From assembly GCA_030144725.1 (NCBI GenBank), contig JASKMD010000031.1, positions 141,501 to 205,500 of the forward strand: DNA of 64,000 nucleotides, written 5' to 3'. This document shows, piece after piece, positions 10,794 through 19,492 of the stretch. Numbering within the stretch: position 1 is the first letter of the stretch; each line of letters opens with the position of its first letter. The DNA comes from Haematococcus lacustris. Lineage: Eukaryota > Chlorophyta > Chlorophyceae > Chlamydomonadales > Haematococcaceae. The position numbers and the translations under genes were made by a program. The notes under the pieces are model-generated. The model had not been told where the DNA came from. It was given only the letters and a program-made list of their open reading frames with translations, and did not search any database.

Positions 10794-13018
10794 CCCATAG
10801 CCTGCTGGCAGACCCCTCCCACGGCCTCAGCACGTGGGTCATAACCGACCCCACCGCCCCCCCCTCGCGAGGCATCAGCCCGCGGCTGCAAGCTCACGTG
10901 GCGGCCCTGGCTGAGCTCAAGCTGTTCCGTGCGGTGCCCCCCGCTAGCCAGGCCTTCTTCTCGGTGCTGGCGGAGCCGCTGTGGTACAACGCGCAAGTCC
11001 GCATGAACCCAGCAGCTAGGGAGGCAGCAGCTGAGCAGGGTCGGACCCACGTCCGCCACGTGAGGGAGGCCCTGCATAGCCCCCAGCTGGAGGGGAAGGC
11101 CCGCTGGGTTGCTGACCTGGTCAGGGCTTGCCTCCCCGAGCCCTGGCAGGGCATGTTGGATCGCCTGCAGCCTCCACAGCCGGAGTGGGAGTGCCTGAGG
11201 GTTGGGCCAGGGTTGGGGTTTGTGATGCGGCGCACCCCCATGCTCCAGCCCTCTCACTGGGTGGGCCCCAACGGCCGCCTCTACCCCCTAGACCCCACAG
11301 GGCAGGGGCCCCTCGGGGCTTTCTGGGCGGAGGAGGGGGCGGCCTGGGAGCCAGCTGCGGTGGCCCGGCTCAACAAGCCCAGCTACATGCTGACCCCGGA
11401 GGAGCGAGCCACCCACCTCCGACCTCTACCCGCCCAGCGTCACGTGGCGCAGGAGCAGGCTCAGGGGCAGGAGCAAGGAGGGGCCTGGGGGGTGGGCAGG
11501 GGCGGGGGGCGGGCAAGGGGGCGGGGCGGGGTCAGGGGGCGAGGGCGTGGAGGAGGTGGAGGGCGTAGGGGAGCAGGGGGCGGGGCGGGAGGGCAGGCTG
11601 TCGACCCAGCTGACGAGGGGCCTGGCACCTGGCCTAAGGAGGAGTGGCTCTTGGGCCCCTGGGCTCACCTGCAGCTGGACCCTCAGGTGTGGGGCATGGG
11701 CACCACCACCCTGCTGGACTTCTCCGTCAAGCATGCCAGGGTGCGCCTCCACCAGCTGAAGCGCGTCAGTGCCGACCCCCTCTACCCACCCAGTGGGGGC
11801 CTGTGGCCTGCGCTGTGGGGTGTGCGCCCCCCCAGGGCAGCGGGCGAACCGGAGGTGGCAGCGGTGGCTGATGGAGCCCTGAGGGAGCTGGAGCTCCAGT
11901 GGGAGGCCAGCGCGCAGCAGGTGGCAGACCAGGGGGCAGCGGGGGAGCGGGAGCAGCAGGGCAGGGATGTGGAGGAGCGGCTCCCCGAGGAGGTGCAGGG
12001 CAGCCAACCGCCTCGCTGGCGTGACACCTCCGCCAGGGCGCACCAGCGTCCCTCGCCGCAGTTGAGGGCGGCCCAGCAGGCTGAGCGGCAGCTGGAGGCC
12101 CAGCAACGGCGTGGGGGCAGGCAGCCAGTTGCTCAGCCCGCCCACCGGGCCGACACCGTTGACCAGCTGGCTGTGGGTGTTCAGGCGGGCCAGCCGTGTG
12201 CGAAGGTGTGGAAGGAGCTGCTAGACCCCACCCTCTGTCGGGAGCACGTCATCGTGGCCTGGCGGGTGCTTCACGCCTGCCTCATGGTGGGGGCCTTGTG
12301 GGGTCACATCCTCAAGGGTACGGCTGCCCCGGGCTCGTCCGCCTGCCGCTTCTGCCAGCCGGGGCACTTGGAGACCCTCACCCACGCCTTCCTGACCTGC
12401 CCCGCCGTGGTCCCAGCCTGGGAGTGGGTGCTGGACGTGTACGGCCGCCTCACAGGCACCCGCCCCCCCTCGGGCGACGCCATGCTGCTCCTCAGTGGGC
12501 GCCCCACCCGCGGCGAGGACCCACCCTTCCAGCCCCCTGACAGCCTACTGTGGCTGCGGCTGCGCGTGGCCTACCTGGGCGCAGTGTGGCGCCTCCGCAG
12601 CTCAGGAGCCGCTACAGCCCTGCAGCCACAGCAGGTGGCGAGGCGGGTCGTGGAGGAGGTCTCCACCCTCACCACGGCCATCAAGCGTGACTGGCATCGG
12701 GTAGGGAGGGACATCAGCGTGGGCCTCTGCGGCGCTGTGCCCTCCACCTGGTTCAAGGGCAAGGACCCGGAGCTGGACGCTGCCCACTTCGACCAGCTGT
12801 GGCCCGAGGCGTCGGGGGGCTGGTTTGCCAAGCAGCCTAGGAGGGAGAGGAGGGGAGGGCAGGAGGGGGCAGAGGGGAGGGTTGGGGCAGGAGGAGTGGA
12901 GGAGGAGAGGGCAGCAGGGAGGCCAAGGCAGGGGGAGGGCAGGGCGCAGAGGGCGGGAGAGCTGTTTGTTCGCCTCTCCTTGCAGTGGCCCGTCCCCTTC
13001 TCCGTCGAGCCAGCATGA
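10697..13018 (+). CDS. LINE ORF2 C-terminal segment with RGG linker and zinc-binding motif, unit 3
   Basis: Longest intact version of the C-terminal frame (773 codons, opening with GTG). Order: thumb-like region (residues 1-100), helical segment, an RGG-type Gly/Arg tract (about 255-305), a Glu/Gln-rich linker, then a Cys/His motif with C550-x2-C553, H557 or H563, and C568, as in the zinc-binding segment after plant and algal L1-type RTs. A basic Gly/Arg tail ends before 13018. It overlaps the RT frame by about 100 bp in the -1 phase. Whether the phase change is a fossil frameshift or a programmed one cannot be told here; all units share it. Confidence 0.72.
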   Translation: MGLPDRGVTSTAMLAKMLAQLWSPRVRPWQPLTHSLLADPSHGLSTWVITDPTAPPSRGISPRLQAHVAALAELKLFRAVPPASQAFFSVLAEPLWYNAQVRMNPAAREAAAEQGRTHVRHVREALHSPQLEGKARWVADLVRACLPEPWQGMLDRLQPPQPEWECLRVGPGLGFVMRRTPMLQPSHWVGPNGRLYPLDPTGQGPLGAFWAEEGAAWEPAAVARLNKPSYMLTPEERATHLRPLPAQRHVAQEQAQGQEQGGAWGVGRGGGRARGRGGVRGRGRGGGGGRRGAGGGAGGQAVDPADEGPGTWPKEEWLLGPWAHLQLDPQVWGMGTTTLLDFSVKHARVRLHQLKRVSADPLYPPSGGLWPALWGVRPPRAAGEPEVAAVADGALRELELQWEASAQQVADQGAAGEREQQGRDVEERLPEEVQGSQPPRWRDTSARAHQRPSPQLRAAQQAERQLEAQQRRGGRQPVAQPAHRADTVDQLAVGVQAGQPCAKVWKELLDPTLCREHVIVAWRVLHACLMVGALWGHILKGTAAPGSSACRFCQPGHLETLTHAFLTCPAVVPAWEWVLDVYGRLTGTRPPSGDAMLLLSGRPTRGEDPPFQPPDSLLWLRLRVAYLGAVWRLRSSGAATALQPQQVARRVVEEVSTLTTAIKRDWHRVGRDISVGLCGAVPSTWFKGKDPELDAAHFDQLWPEASGGWFAKQPRRERRGGQEGAEGRVGAGGVEEERAAGRPRQGEGRAQRAGELFVRLSLQWPVPFSVEPA

Positions 13019-13462
13019 GCTGCAGGGTTGCTGGTGGGGGCTTAGTGCGTTCCGTGCGTGGGGTGGGCTAGGCTTCGGGGGGTTATTGGGTGTCAGGGAC
13101 CGGGGGCTTAGGTGGTCTTGGTGTGAGCGTTGGAGGTAGGGTTCTAGGTTTCAGGTCGAGGGGCGGGGCTTAGGCTCGAGTGGGTAGTTTTGTGGGGAGG
13201 GTCTGGGGAGGTGTGTAGAGCGAGGGTGGCGGGCGTTGGTGTGGGGAGTGTCTTGACGTTGTCCTAAGGAGGGGGTTGCTTGTGGGGTGTGGACCTTTGC
13301 TTGGGGGGTGTGGACCTTTGCTTGGGGGGTGTGGACCGCTGTGTTTGGGTGGGGTGCTTGGGGTTCGTGTATGGGGGAACCATGTTTGTTGTAGTCTTCT
13401 CTATTCTTCTTTTCTTTAGTCACTCTCACTCTCTTGTAATGCTCCTCTCAAAAAAAGAAAAT

Positions 13463-15146
13463 CGGCCTTCATCCTGGGCAGGGGCATTAGCGACAGCGTG
13501 CAGTTCCACCTGGGACTGCTGGAGTACCTGCAGCAGCGGGGCAGCCCAGCCTGGTTGTTGTTGCTGGACCTAGCGGGGGCCTATGACAACGTGTCATGGG
13601 GCTTGCTTCAGGACACGATGGAGGCCATGGGGTTCTGCCGGGAGGGGCATGTGTGCTGGGCTCAGCTGTTGCACCGGGGGGCCACGAGCCAGGTGCTGGT
13701 CAACGGCCACCTCACCGACAGCTTCCCCCTTGCGTCGGGGCTGCTGCAGGCCAGCGGGGCGTCCCCGCTCTACTGGTGCATCGTCCTCCAGCCGCTGGTC
13801 AGCTACCTCGGCTCGCTCCAGCTGGCAGGCCGCATCAGCACCCCCATCATCCCCTCCAGCCCTCTGGCCATGCACAGGGCCGCCCTAACCCCCGCGCTCC
13901 CTTCCAAGGAGTATGCGGACGACCTCACCATCGTGGTGCTCGATCGGGTCAGAGACGGGAAGGTGGTAGTGGAGGCCCTGGGCATGTTCCGCGCCGCTGG
14001 GGGCCCTGCGCTGAGCGTGAGCAAGAGCTCAGCCCTGCCGTGCGCCCAGCCAGAGCCTGAGCCGGGTAACCAGGAGGGCTCGGGCCCCGAGGGGGCGGGG
14101 AGGGGAGGAAGGGGGGGTGACGGGGGGGAAGGGGGCGGGCAGGGGCAGGTGGGCGAGCAGGGGCTAGGGGGTGGGCCGGGGGACGGTGGCGGGCAAGGGC
14201 AGCAGCAGGGCGGACGGGAGCAGGGTGGAGAGCAGGAGCCGGAGGTGGTCATCCCAGCTGTCCGAGTGGGGGTGCCCGTGCGCCACCTGGGGGTCCCTGT
14301 TGGGGCGGCCTCCTACGATGCCACCAGCGAGGCCGCCTTCGGTGGGGCGGCCGCGGCCATGATGGCAGCCTCCCTCCCTTGGCGGCCCCAAGTCCTCAAC
14401 TTCCTGGGGCGGGTGCAGGTGGCACAACAGTGCCTGGCCTCCAAGTCCATCTACCAAATGGCCTTCGTGCAACCCTCCGCTGCTCTGGCGAAGGCCATGG
14501 CCTTGGCTGTCAATCGCTTTGTGGCAGCCTCAGACCTTCCCCAGGAGCGCAGCCCCAACAGCAGCCGCCTCTACCCTAGCAAGGCCATCTGCGTGATGCC
14601 CCGGGGGAGGGAGGGGTGGGGCTTCCCGACCGGGGGGTCACCAGCACGGCCATGCTGGCGAAGATGCTGGCCCAGCTCTGGTCGCCCCGGGTTCGACCCT
14701 GGCAGCCTCTGACCCATAGCCTGCTGGCAGACCCCTCCCACGGCCTCAGCACGTGGGTCATAACCGACCCCACCGCCCCCCCCTCGCGAGGCATCAGCCC
14801 GCGGCTGCAAGCTCACGTGGCGGCCCTGGCTGAGCTCAAGCTGTTCCGTGCGGTGCCCCCCGCTAGCCAGGCCTTCTTCTCGGTGCTGGCGGAGCCGCTG
14901 TGGTACAACGCGCAAGTCCGCATGAACCCAGCAGCTAGGGAGGCAGCAGCTGAGCAGGGTCGGACCCACGTCCGCCACGTGAGGGAGGCCCTGCATAGCC
15001 CCCAGCTGGAGGGGAAGGCCCGCTGGGTTGCTGACCTGGTCAGGGCTTGCCTCCCCGAGCCCTGGCAGGGCATGTTGGATCGCCTGCAGCCTCCACAGCC
15101 GGAGTGGGAGTGCCTGAGGGTTGGGCCAGGGGTGGGGTTTGTGTAA
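13463..15146 (+). pseudogene. LINE ORF2, unit 4, truncated by Gypsy-A LTR
   Basis: RT part open 13463-14712 with YADD. The continuation frame is open from 14616 until the LINE sequence ends at 15141, where the Gypsy-A LTR begins. The unit carries a private Gln-to-Lys change (CAG to AAG at about 14491). Its last base before the LTR matches the site ...GGGGTTTG/TGATGCGG seen in the other units. Confidence 0.82.
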
Positions 15147-15332
15147 CGTGCCTTTGCACGGCCAGCGTAATCCTCTTAGTGCGGCTAAAGAGCTTTGGGC
15201 GATGTCTAAGCTCCCGGGAGTCGAACCCGGCCTTGACACCGGTCACCGCACTTTGAGAGTTACACTGGCGCATGGGGGCATTATATGGTTGTCCTTAAAT
15301 GGCATATCAGCCAGGCGCATTGCCACGTAACA
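15142..15332 (-). repeat. Gypsy-A 3' LTR (191 bp)
   Basis: Begins TGTAACGTG and ends CACGTAACA on the plus strand, so it has TG...CA ends with a short imperfect terminal inverted repeat. Identical copies lie at 23564-23754 and 32207-32397. In element orientation it holds a TATA-like ATATAA (plus 15281-15286) and, downstream, a 17-bp hairpin that is a perfect tRNA T-arm look-alike (15214-15230). Confidence 0.93.
15214..15230 (-). promoter_or_regulatory. Pol III B-box / T-arm look-alike in the LTR
   Basis: On the minus strand the LTR reads CCGGG-TTCGACT-CCCGG, a 5-bp stem with a 7-nt loop, and contains GGTTCGACTCC, a perfect match to the B-box consensus GGTTCGANTCC. No convincing A box or full tRNA fold surrounds it. 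The same site lies at 23636-23652 and 32279-32295. Confidence 0.5.
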
Positions 15333-15344
15333 TTCCCCCCCACC
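15333..15344 (-). promoter_or_regulatory. Polypurine tract of Gypsy-A
   Basis: Minus strand reads GGTGGGGGGGAA and directly abuts the LTR, the expected place and composition for the plus-strand primer. This identifies 15142-15332 as the 3' LTR. Confidence 0.8.
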
Positions 15345-15526
15345 TGGTCCTCTCTGGACGCAGTTGTCCTCAACTGTAGGATTGTGCCTATAGGTGACTG
15401 CCCCGCCTCGGCAACCCATGATTGTGCCGAGACTCGCGCCTCAACGCTCAGTGTCAAGAATGCCATGTTTTTACTTTTTTGCATTTCACACTCATTCATC
15501 TTTTTCTTTCTCAGTCAATAATGAGC
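15345..15526 (-). other. Gypsy-A 3' untranslated region
   Basis: Sequence between the pol stop and the polypurine tract. No coding signal or clear structure. Confidence 0.6.
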
Positions 15527-18500
15527 CTATGGAACCGGCAGTGGTCCATGCTCATCAATGTACTGCTGCAGGGCCTCGTCGCAGTTCACCAAATTCTTCT
15601 GAGGCTCCCAGGTGTCATGCTCCTCAGAGTAGCCCACCCATCGAACCAGAAACTCCAGAGCTTGCTTCACATTCTTGCTTGGCTTGCGCCCTTTCCCATT
15701 CCCCCGGCCTCTCACTTTCACCAGCTTGTGTTGCAGCAGCTTTTCCACCTCGTAAACTGGCTCGCCGTCAAGCCATTGTACAGGCGGAGGTGCTGCCATG
15801 TTTGGCGCTTGAGTGCCGAGGTAGGGTTTTACCAGGGAGACATGGAACACGTTGTGCATGCGGGTCCATCGGTGAGGTAGCTGGATTTGCACTGCAACCA
15901 GCCCGATCATGCGTAGCACCACGAAGGGGCCGACATATCGAGGTTTTAGCTTGCGCACCCCCACCTCATCTTTCCGTTTTCTCATGTTGACAGTGCTCAG
16001 CATTACCAGTTGTTCTGGTTTGTACGTCACCTCACGACGCTTGCCGTCTACCAAAGCTTTCATGCGTTGTTGAGCCTCACGCCAGCACTGTCTGGCTTTG
16101 CGCACCTCTTTCTCCACATTCTCCGCAAACGCAGAAGCCTTAGGAACCTTGCGCGGTAGATCCAACGTCGCAGGAGTCAGCGGATGCTGGCCATAGTTCA
16201 GAAAGAACGGCGTTTGACGGATTGACTCGTGCCAGGAGTTGTTGATAGCGAACTCAACCCAAGGCAAGTGTTCTGCCCAGTCTGTGTGGGCATCGTTCAC
16301 ATAGTGTCGCAGCATCTCCTCAATGACTCTGTTTACTCGATCTGTTTGGCCGTCAGACTCGGGATGATATGCACTGGACATGTAATGGGCCACTTTGCAC
16401 AGGGCGCATACATGTTCCCAGAAGTGGCTGTTGAAGTGGGGGCCACGGTCTGTGATCACCGAGGCTGGCATGCCATGCAGGCGCACGACCTCATGGAAGA
16501 AGTGTGTAGCCATGTCGAAGGCACTGATGCTCTCCCTGGTGGGTACGAGATGCACCATTTTGCTGAGTCTGTCTACGAATACCAGGATACTATCATATCC
16601 ACGCTCACCACTCTTTGGCAGTTTTACAATGAAGTCCATACTCACACTTTCCCAGCGACGACCAGGTATAGACAGGGGCTGGAGCTTTCCGGCCTTGAGA
16701 CGAGTGCTGGGCTTGTTGCGCTGGCAGGCATCGCATTGCCTGACATAGTCCTCTACATCCTTGCGCATGCCTGGCCAGGTGAAGCTGAGATCCACAATAT
16801 GCCATGTTTTGCTCATGCCCATGTGGCCGGCATAGTTTGCATCGTGGCACGCCTCAAGCACCTCTCTTTTGACCAAGGGGCTTTTAGGTACAACCACCTT
16901 TCCGCCCGACATCCATAGCCCCGTCTCGCTCAACTCATAGGCCTGGGTGTATGCACGATCAGCAAAGCGATCATCGGTGCTGTACCCATTGATGATGGCC
17001 TGAACAAGTGAGCTTCTTTGCGTCGTGCTATGGGTTTTGCCTGCAGGTGTGTGTGTGGCCGAGTCCAGCTGCTTCTCCCCCCCATCAGGCCACTTGTCAC
17101 ATGGGACCACGGAGGGAGGAGGTGGACCACCGCTGGCACAACGCACACGCTTTTGCTGGCGCTTTTGCTTGCGGGGGGCAGCTGGTTGGCTAGGTGGCAC
17201 CGGTGGGGGCTGAAAAGGAGGCTGCACTTGTAAGCCAGCCTGTCGCCTTGTCATCACCATGGCATACACACCTGACACACAGAGCTGGGCACCCATGGTG
17301 AGTAGGATGGGTTGGCCGTCATCATCGTCATCGTGATGTGTCAGACCAGGATTGCGACTCAAAGGATCTGCCACATTGCCCTTGCCTGGTTTGTACTCAA
17401 TGTGATGGTCAAAGCGTGCCAAGAATTCCATCCACCGGGCTTGCCGCCTTGAAAGATTGGTCTGAGTTTTCAGGTAGATCAGAGGGTTGTGGTCGGTCAC
17501 AATAGTCACATGCACTGCTCCATCGAGGTAGCAGCGCCATTCTTGCATTGCTCTTATGATACCTAACAATTCTTGCTCCCCTGTGGTGTACTTGACTTGA
17601 GCAGGTGTGAACTTGTGGCTCGTGTACGCAACCACTCTGCCGTTTTGCATCAAGACACCTCCCGTGCCCGCGAGTGAGGCATCAGACCACACCTCAAAAG
17701 GTTGTAACGGGTCAGGGAGAGCCAAGACAGGTGCTGAACACAGAGCTTCTTTAAGAGCGTTGAAAGCATTTACAGCAGGCTCACTGAGCTGTCTCCAGTT
17801 TGTACCAGCCGCCACCGCTTCACCAGTAAGGTGTGTTAGCGGTGCAGCAATGGTGCTGTAGCCTGCAATGAAACGCCGGAAGAAGTTTGCGAGGCCAAGG
17901 AACGCCTGCAATTCTTTAAGACACGTGGGCATAGGCCAGTCCTTAATGACTTGCACTTTGGCAGGATCTACGGCAATGCCATGCCTTCCCACGATGTGAC
18001 CCAAGAACTTCAGCTCAGGTTTGTTAAACTCACACTTACTAAGCTTAGCATACAGGTTGTTATCCTTCATGACTTGTAACACCTCTCGAAGATGTTGTAC
18101 ATGCTCCGCCGGCGAACGACTCATGACCAAGATGTCGTCAAGATACACGAGTACCGTGCCCGCCAGCAGCTGCTTCTCAAAGATACGGTTCATCACACGT
18201 TGGAAGGTGGCTGGGGCATTCGTCAACCCAAAACACAACACCTTGTACTGAAACTGCCCTCCAGGTGTGACGAAAGCAGTTTTGGGCACGTCCTCAGGAG
18301 TGATGCGTATTTGGTGATACCCACTTTGGAGGTCTAGCGAACTGAACACCGTCTTCCCTTGAACTCTGTCAAATAGGTCGTCAATTCTTGGCAGGGGGTA
18401 CCTATCCCTCACAGTCAGTTTGTTTAGGGCGCGGAAATCAATGCACATCCTGAGAGTGCCATCACGCTTCTGCACAAACAAGACTGGGGCACCATACGGA

Positions 18501-19429
18501 CTGCTGCTAGGCTCAATGAGCTTCTTTGCCAACAGCTCCGCTACCTGCTTCCTCATCTCATCCATTTCTTTCAGACTGTAGCGCCGAGCACGTTGGTAAG
18601 GAGGTGCATGTCCAGGTTCTAAGCGAATGGTGTGGCCTACCCCTCGGTCAGGCGGTAGCCCAGCTGGCATGTCCTGGAACACTGTTGGGAATTCCTCATG
18701 CACCATGCTGTCGATAACTGAGGCCGGCACAAGCCCAGGCCTTTCACACCCTTCTTGGCTGTTGACGAGAACGGATGCAAGGCTGCCGTTGTACCAGCCT
18801 TCATCATCCTTTGCAGCCGATGGTTGAACCAGGGCAAGCACGCTGCAGCAGCCTTTTCTCAGGGCCCTTGCAGCTTGTTTTGCGCTCAACACTTTCACTG
18901 CTTCACCACTGTCCGCCACAGCGGCGAGAACAGCTGCGCCCGGCCTGAACTTGTGGTGCTGGGAGTGCAGCTTGTGCAGCTTGTTGCCGACTTTGATGTG
19001 GCATATGTTTGAGCCAACGTCCAGCACAGCGCCGTGCGACTTCTGCCAGTCAGCACCCAGGATTAGGTCAATACCCTCCAGCATCTCTGGTAAGATTTTG
19101 GCTGCCACAGGCGTAACACTCCTCTCAATTGACACAGTTGCATGGACTTGCTGGGTGATGGGCATGGATGCATTATTTGCAGCCACCACCGAGATCCTTC
19201 GTTCCAAATGAGTTATGCTCATATGCTTGTTCTTGTAGCCTGGTTGATTTAACCACTTCTCTGACAAGATGGTGTACGTAGCTCCTGTGTCAATCATAGC
19301 TACACATTCTCTTCCTCCTAGTCTGGCTGTGAAGACAAACGGAAGAGGCACTTGTTTTGTTATAGAAGAACAAACAACTCCTAGGATGCGTGGGGAGTCC
19401 AGCTTACATGGTTCATTCACATACACCAT
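15527..19429 (-). CDS. pol: Gypsy-A pol: protease, RT, RNase H, integrase, chromodomain
   Basis: A 1300-codon open frame. Retropepsin: IDTGAT near residue 47. [41 protein letters not shown] and catalytic YLDD near 430. RNase H: WSDASLAGTGG and VTDHNPLIY. Integrase: zinc finger H-x3-H...CDAC, then core Asp in SMDFIVKLP and in ITDRGPHFNS. At the third catalytic position, usually Glu in 'DGQTER', the sequence reads DGQTDRVNR, an Asp. Chromodomain at the C terminus: YEVEKLL ... FLVRWVGY..EHDTWEP, with a basic insertion (RGRGNGKGRK). The frame is uninterrupted, and is also open and in phase upstream as far as the gag TAG, so the ATG at 19427-19429 may not be the true start. The first part lies in the duplicated segment. 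Confidence 0.93.
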   Translation of the reverse strand: MVYVNEPCKLDSPRILGVVCSSITKQVPLPFVFTARLGGRECVAMIDTGATYTILSEKWLNQPGYKNKHMSITHLERRISVVAANNASMPITQQVHATVSIERSVTPVAAKILPEMLEGIDLILGADWQKSHGAVLDVGSNICHIKVGNKLHKLHSQHHKFRPGAAVLAAVADSGEAVKVLSAKQAARALRKGCCSVLALVQPSAAKDDEGWYNGSLASVLVNSQEGCERPGLVPASVIDSMVHEEFPTVFQDMPAGLPPDRGVGHTIRLEPGHAPPYQRARRYSLKEMDEMRKQVAELLAKKLIEPSSSPYGAPVLFVQKRDGTLRMCIDFRALNKLTVRDRYPLPRIDDLFDRVQGKTVFSSLDLQSGYHQIRITPEDVPKTAFVTPGGQFQYKVLCFGLTNAPATFQRVMNRIFEKQLLAGTVLVYLDDILVMSRSPAEHVQHLREVLQVMKDNNLYAKLSKCEFNKPELKFLGHIVGRHGIAVDPAKVQVIKDWPMPTCLKELQAFLGLANFFRRFIAGYSTIAAPLTHLTGEAVAAGTNWRQLSEPAVNAFNALKEALCSAPVLALPDPLQPFEVWSDASLAGTGGVLMQNGRVVAYTSHKFTPAQVKYTTGEQELLGIIRAMQEWRCYLDGAVHVTIVTDHNPLIYLKTQTNLSRRQARWMEFLARFDHHIEYKPGKGNVADPLSRNPGLTHHDDDDDGQPILLTMGAQLCVSGVYAMVMTRRQAGLQVQPPFQPPPVPPSQPAAPRKQKRQQKRVRCASGGPPPPSVVPCDKWPDGGEKQLDSATHTPAGKTHSTTQRSSLVQAIINGYSTDDRFADRAYTQAYELSETGLWMSGGKVVVPKSPLVKREVLEACHDANYAGHMGMSKTWHIVDLSFTWPGMRKDVEDYVRQCDACQRNKPSTRLKAGKLQPLSIPGRRWESVSMDFIVKLPKSGERGYDSILVFVDRLSKMVHLVPTRESISAFDMATHFFHEVVRLHGMPASVITDRGPHFNSHFWEHVCALCKVAHYMSSAYHPESDGQTDRVNRVIEEMLRHYVNDAHTDWAEHLPWVEFAINNSWHESIRQTPFFLNYGQHPLTPATLDLPRKVPKASAFAENVEKEVRKARQCWREAQQRMKALVDGKRREVTYKPEQLVMLSTVNMRKRKDEVGVRKLKPRYVGPFVVLRMIGLVAVQIQLPHRWTRMHNVFHVSLVKPYLGTQAPNMAAPPPVQWLDGEPVYEVEKLLQHKLVKVRGRGNGKGRKPSKNVKQALEFLVRWVGYSEEHDTWEPQKNLVNCDEALQQYIDEHGPLPVP

Positions 19430-19492
19430 GTTAGCAACACGCTGGTCCCCGCCTGGTAGGTCGCACCCTAAACCAGTCCAGGCAGATTCCTA
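19430..19492 (-). promoter_or_regulatory. gag/pol junction with single in-phase TAG (candidate readthrough)
   Basis: After gag ...CQCAWE comes TAG followed by GAATCT, then 19 more sense codons run without a stop into the first pol ATG. Gag and pol are therefore in one frame separated by one amber codon, the arrangement used for suppression in some gammaretroviruses. The duplicate copy (TAG at 30048-30050) has the same codon and the same start of the downstream context. Confidence 0.6.

Larger units (their letters stand above)
1..15141 (+). repeat. Tandem array of a 5'-truncated LINE, period 3919 bp
   Basis: The same 3919-bp unit recurs head to tail. The join (poly(A) followed by CGGCCTTCATCCTGG) falls at 1706, 5625, 9544 and 13463, so all three spacings are exactly 3919. 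There are three complete units, a left partial unit (1-1705) and a right partial unit cut at 15141 by the Gypsy-A LTR. All complete units begin at the same point inside the reverse transcriptase. Units differ by scattered substitutions, and the sharing pattern is mosaic: units 3 and 4 share a poly(A) interrupted by G, while other sites pair units 1 with 3 and 2 with 4. This looks like a LINE insertion spread by unequal exchange and gene conversion rather than by repeated retrotransposition. Confidence 0.93.

Noticed and set aside
15160..15270. Full tRNA gene in the LTR
   Set aside because: Only the T-arm fits; no acceptor stem, D-arm or anticodon arm could be built around it.
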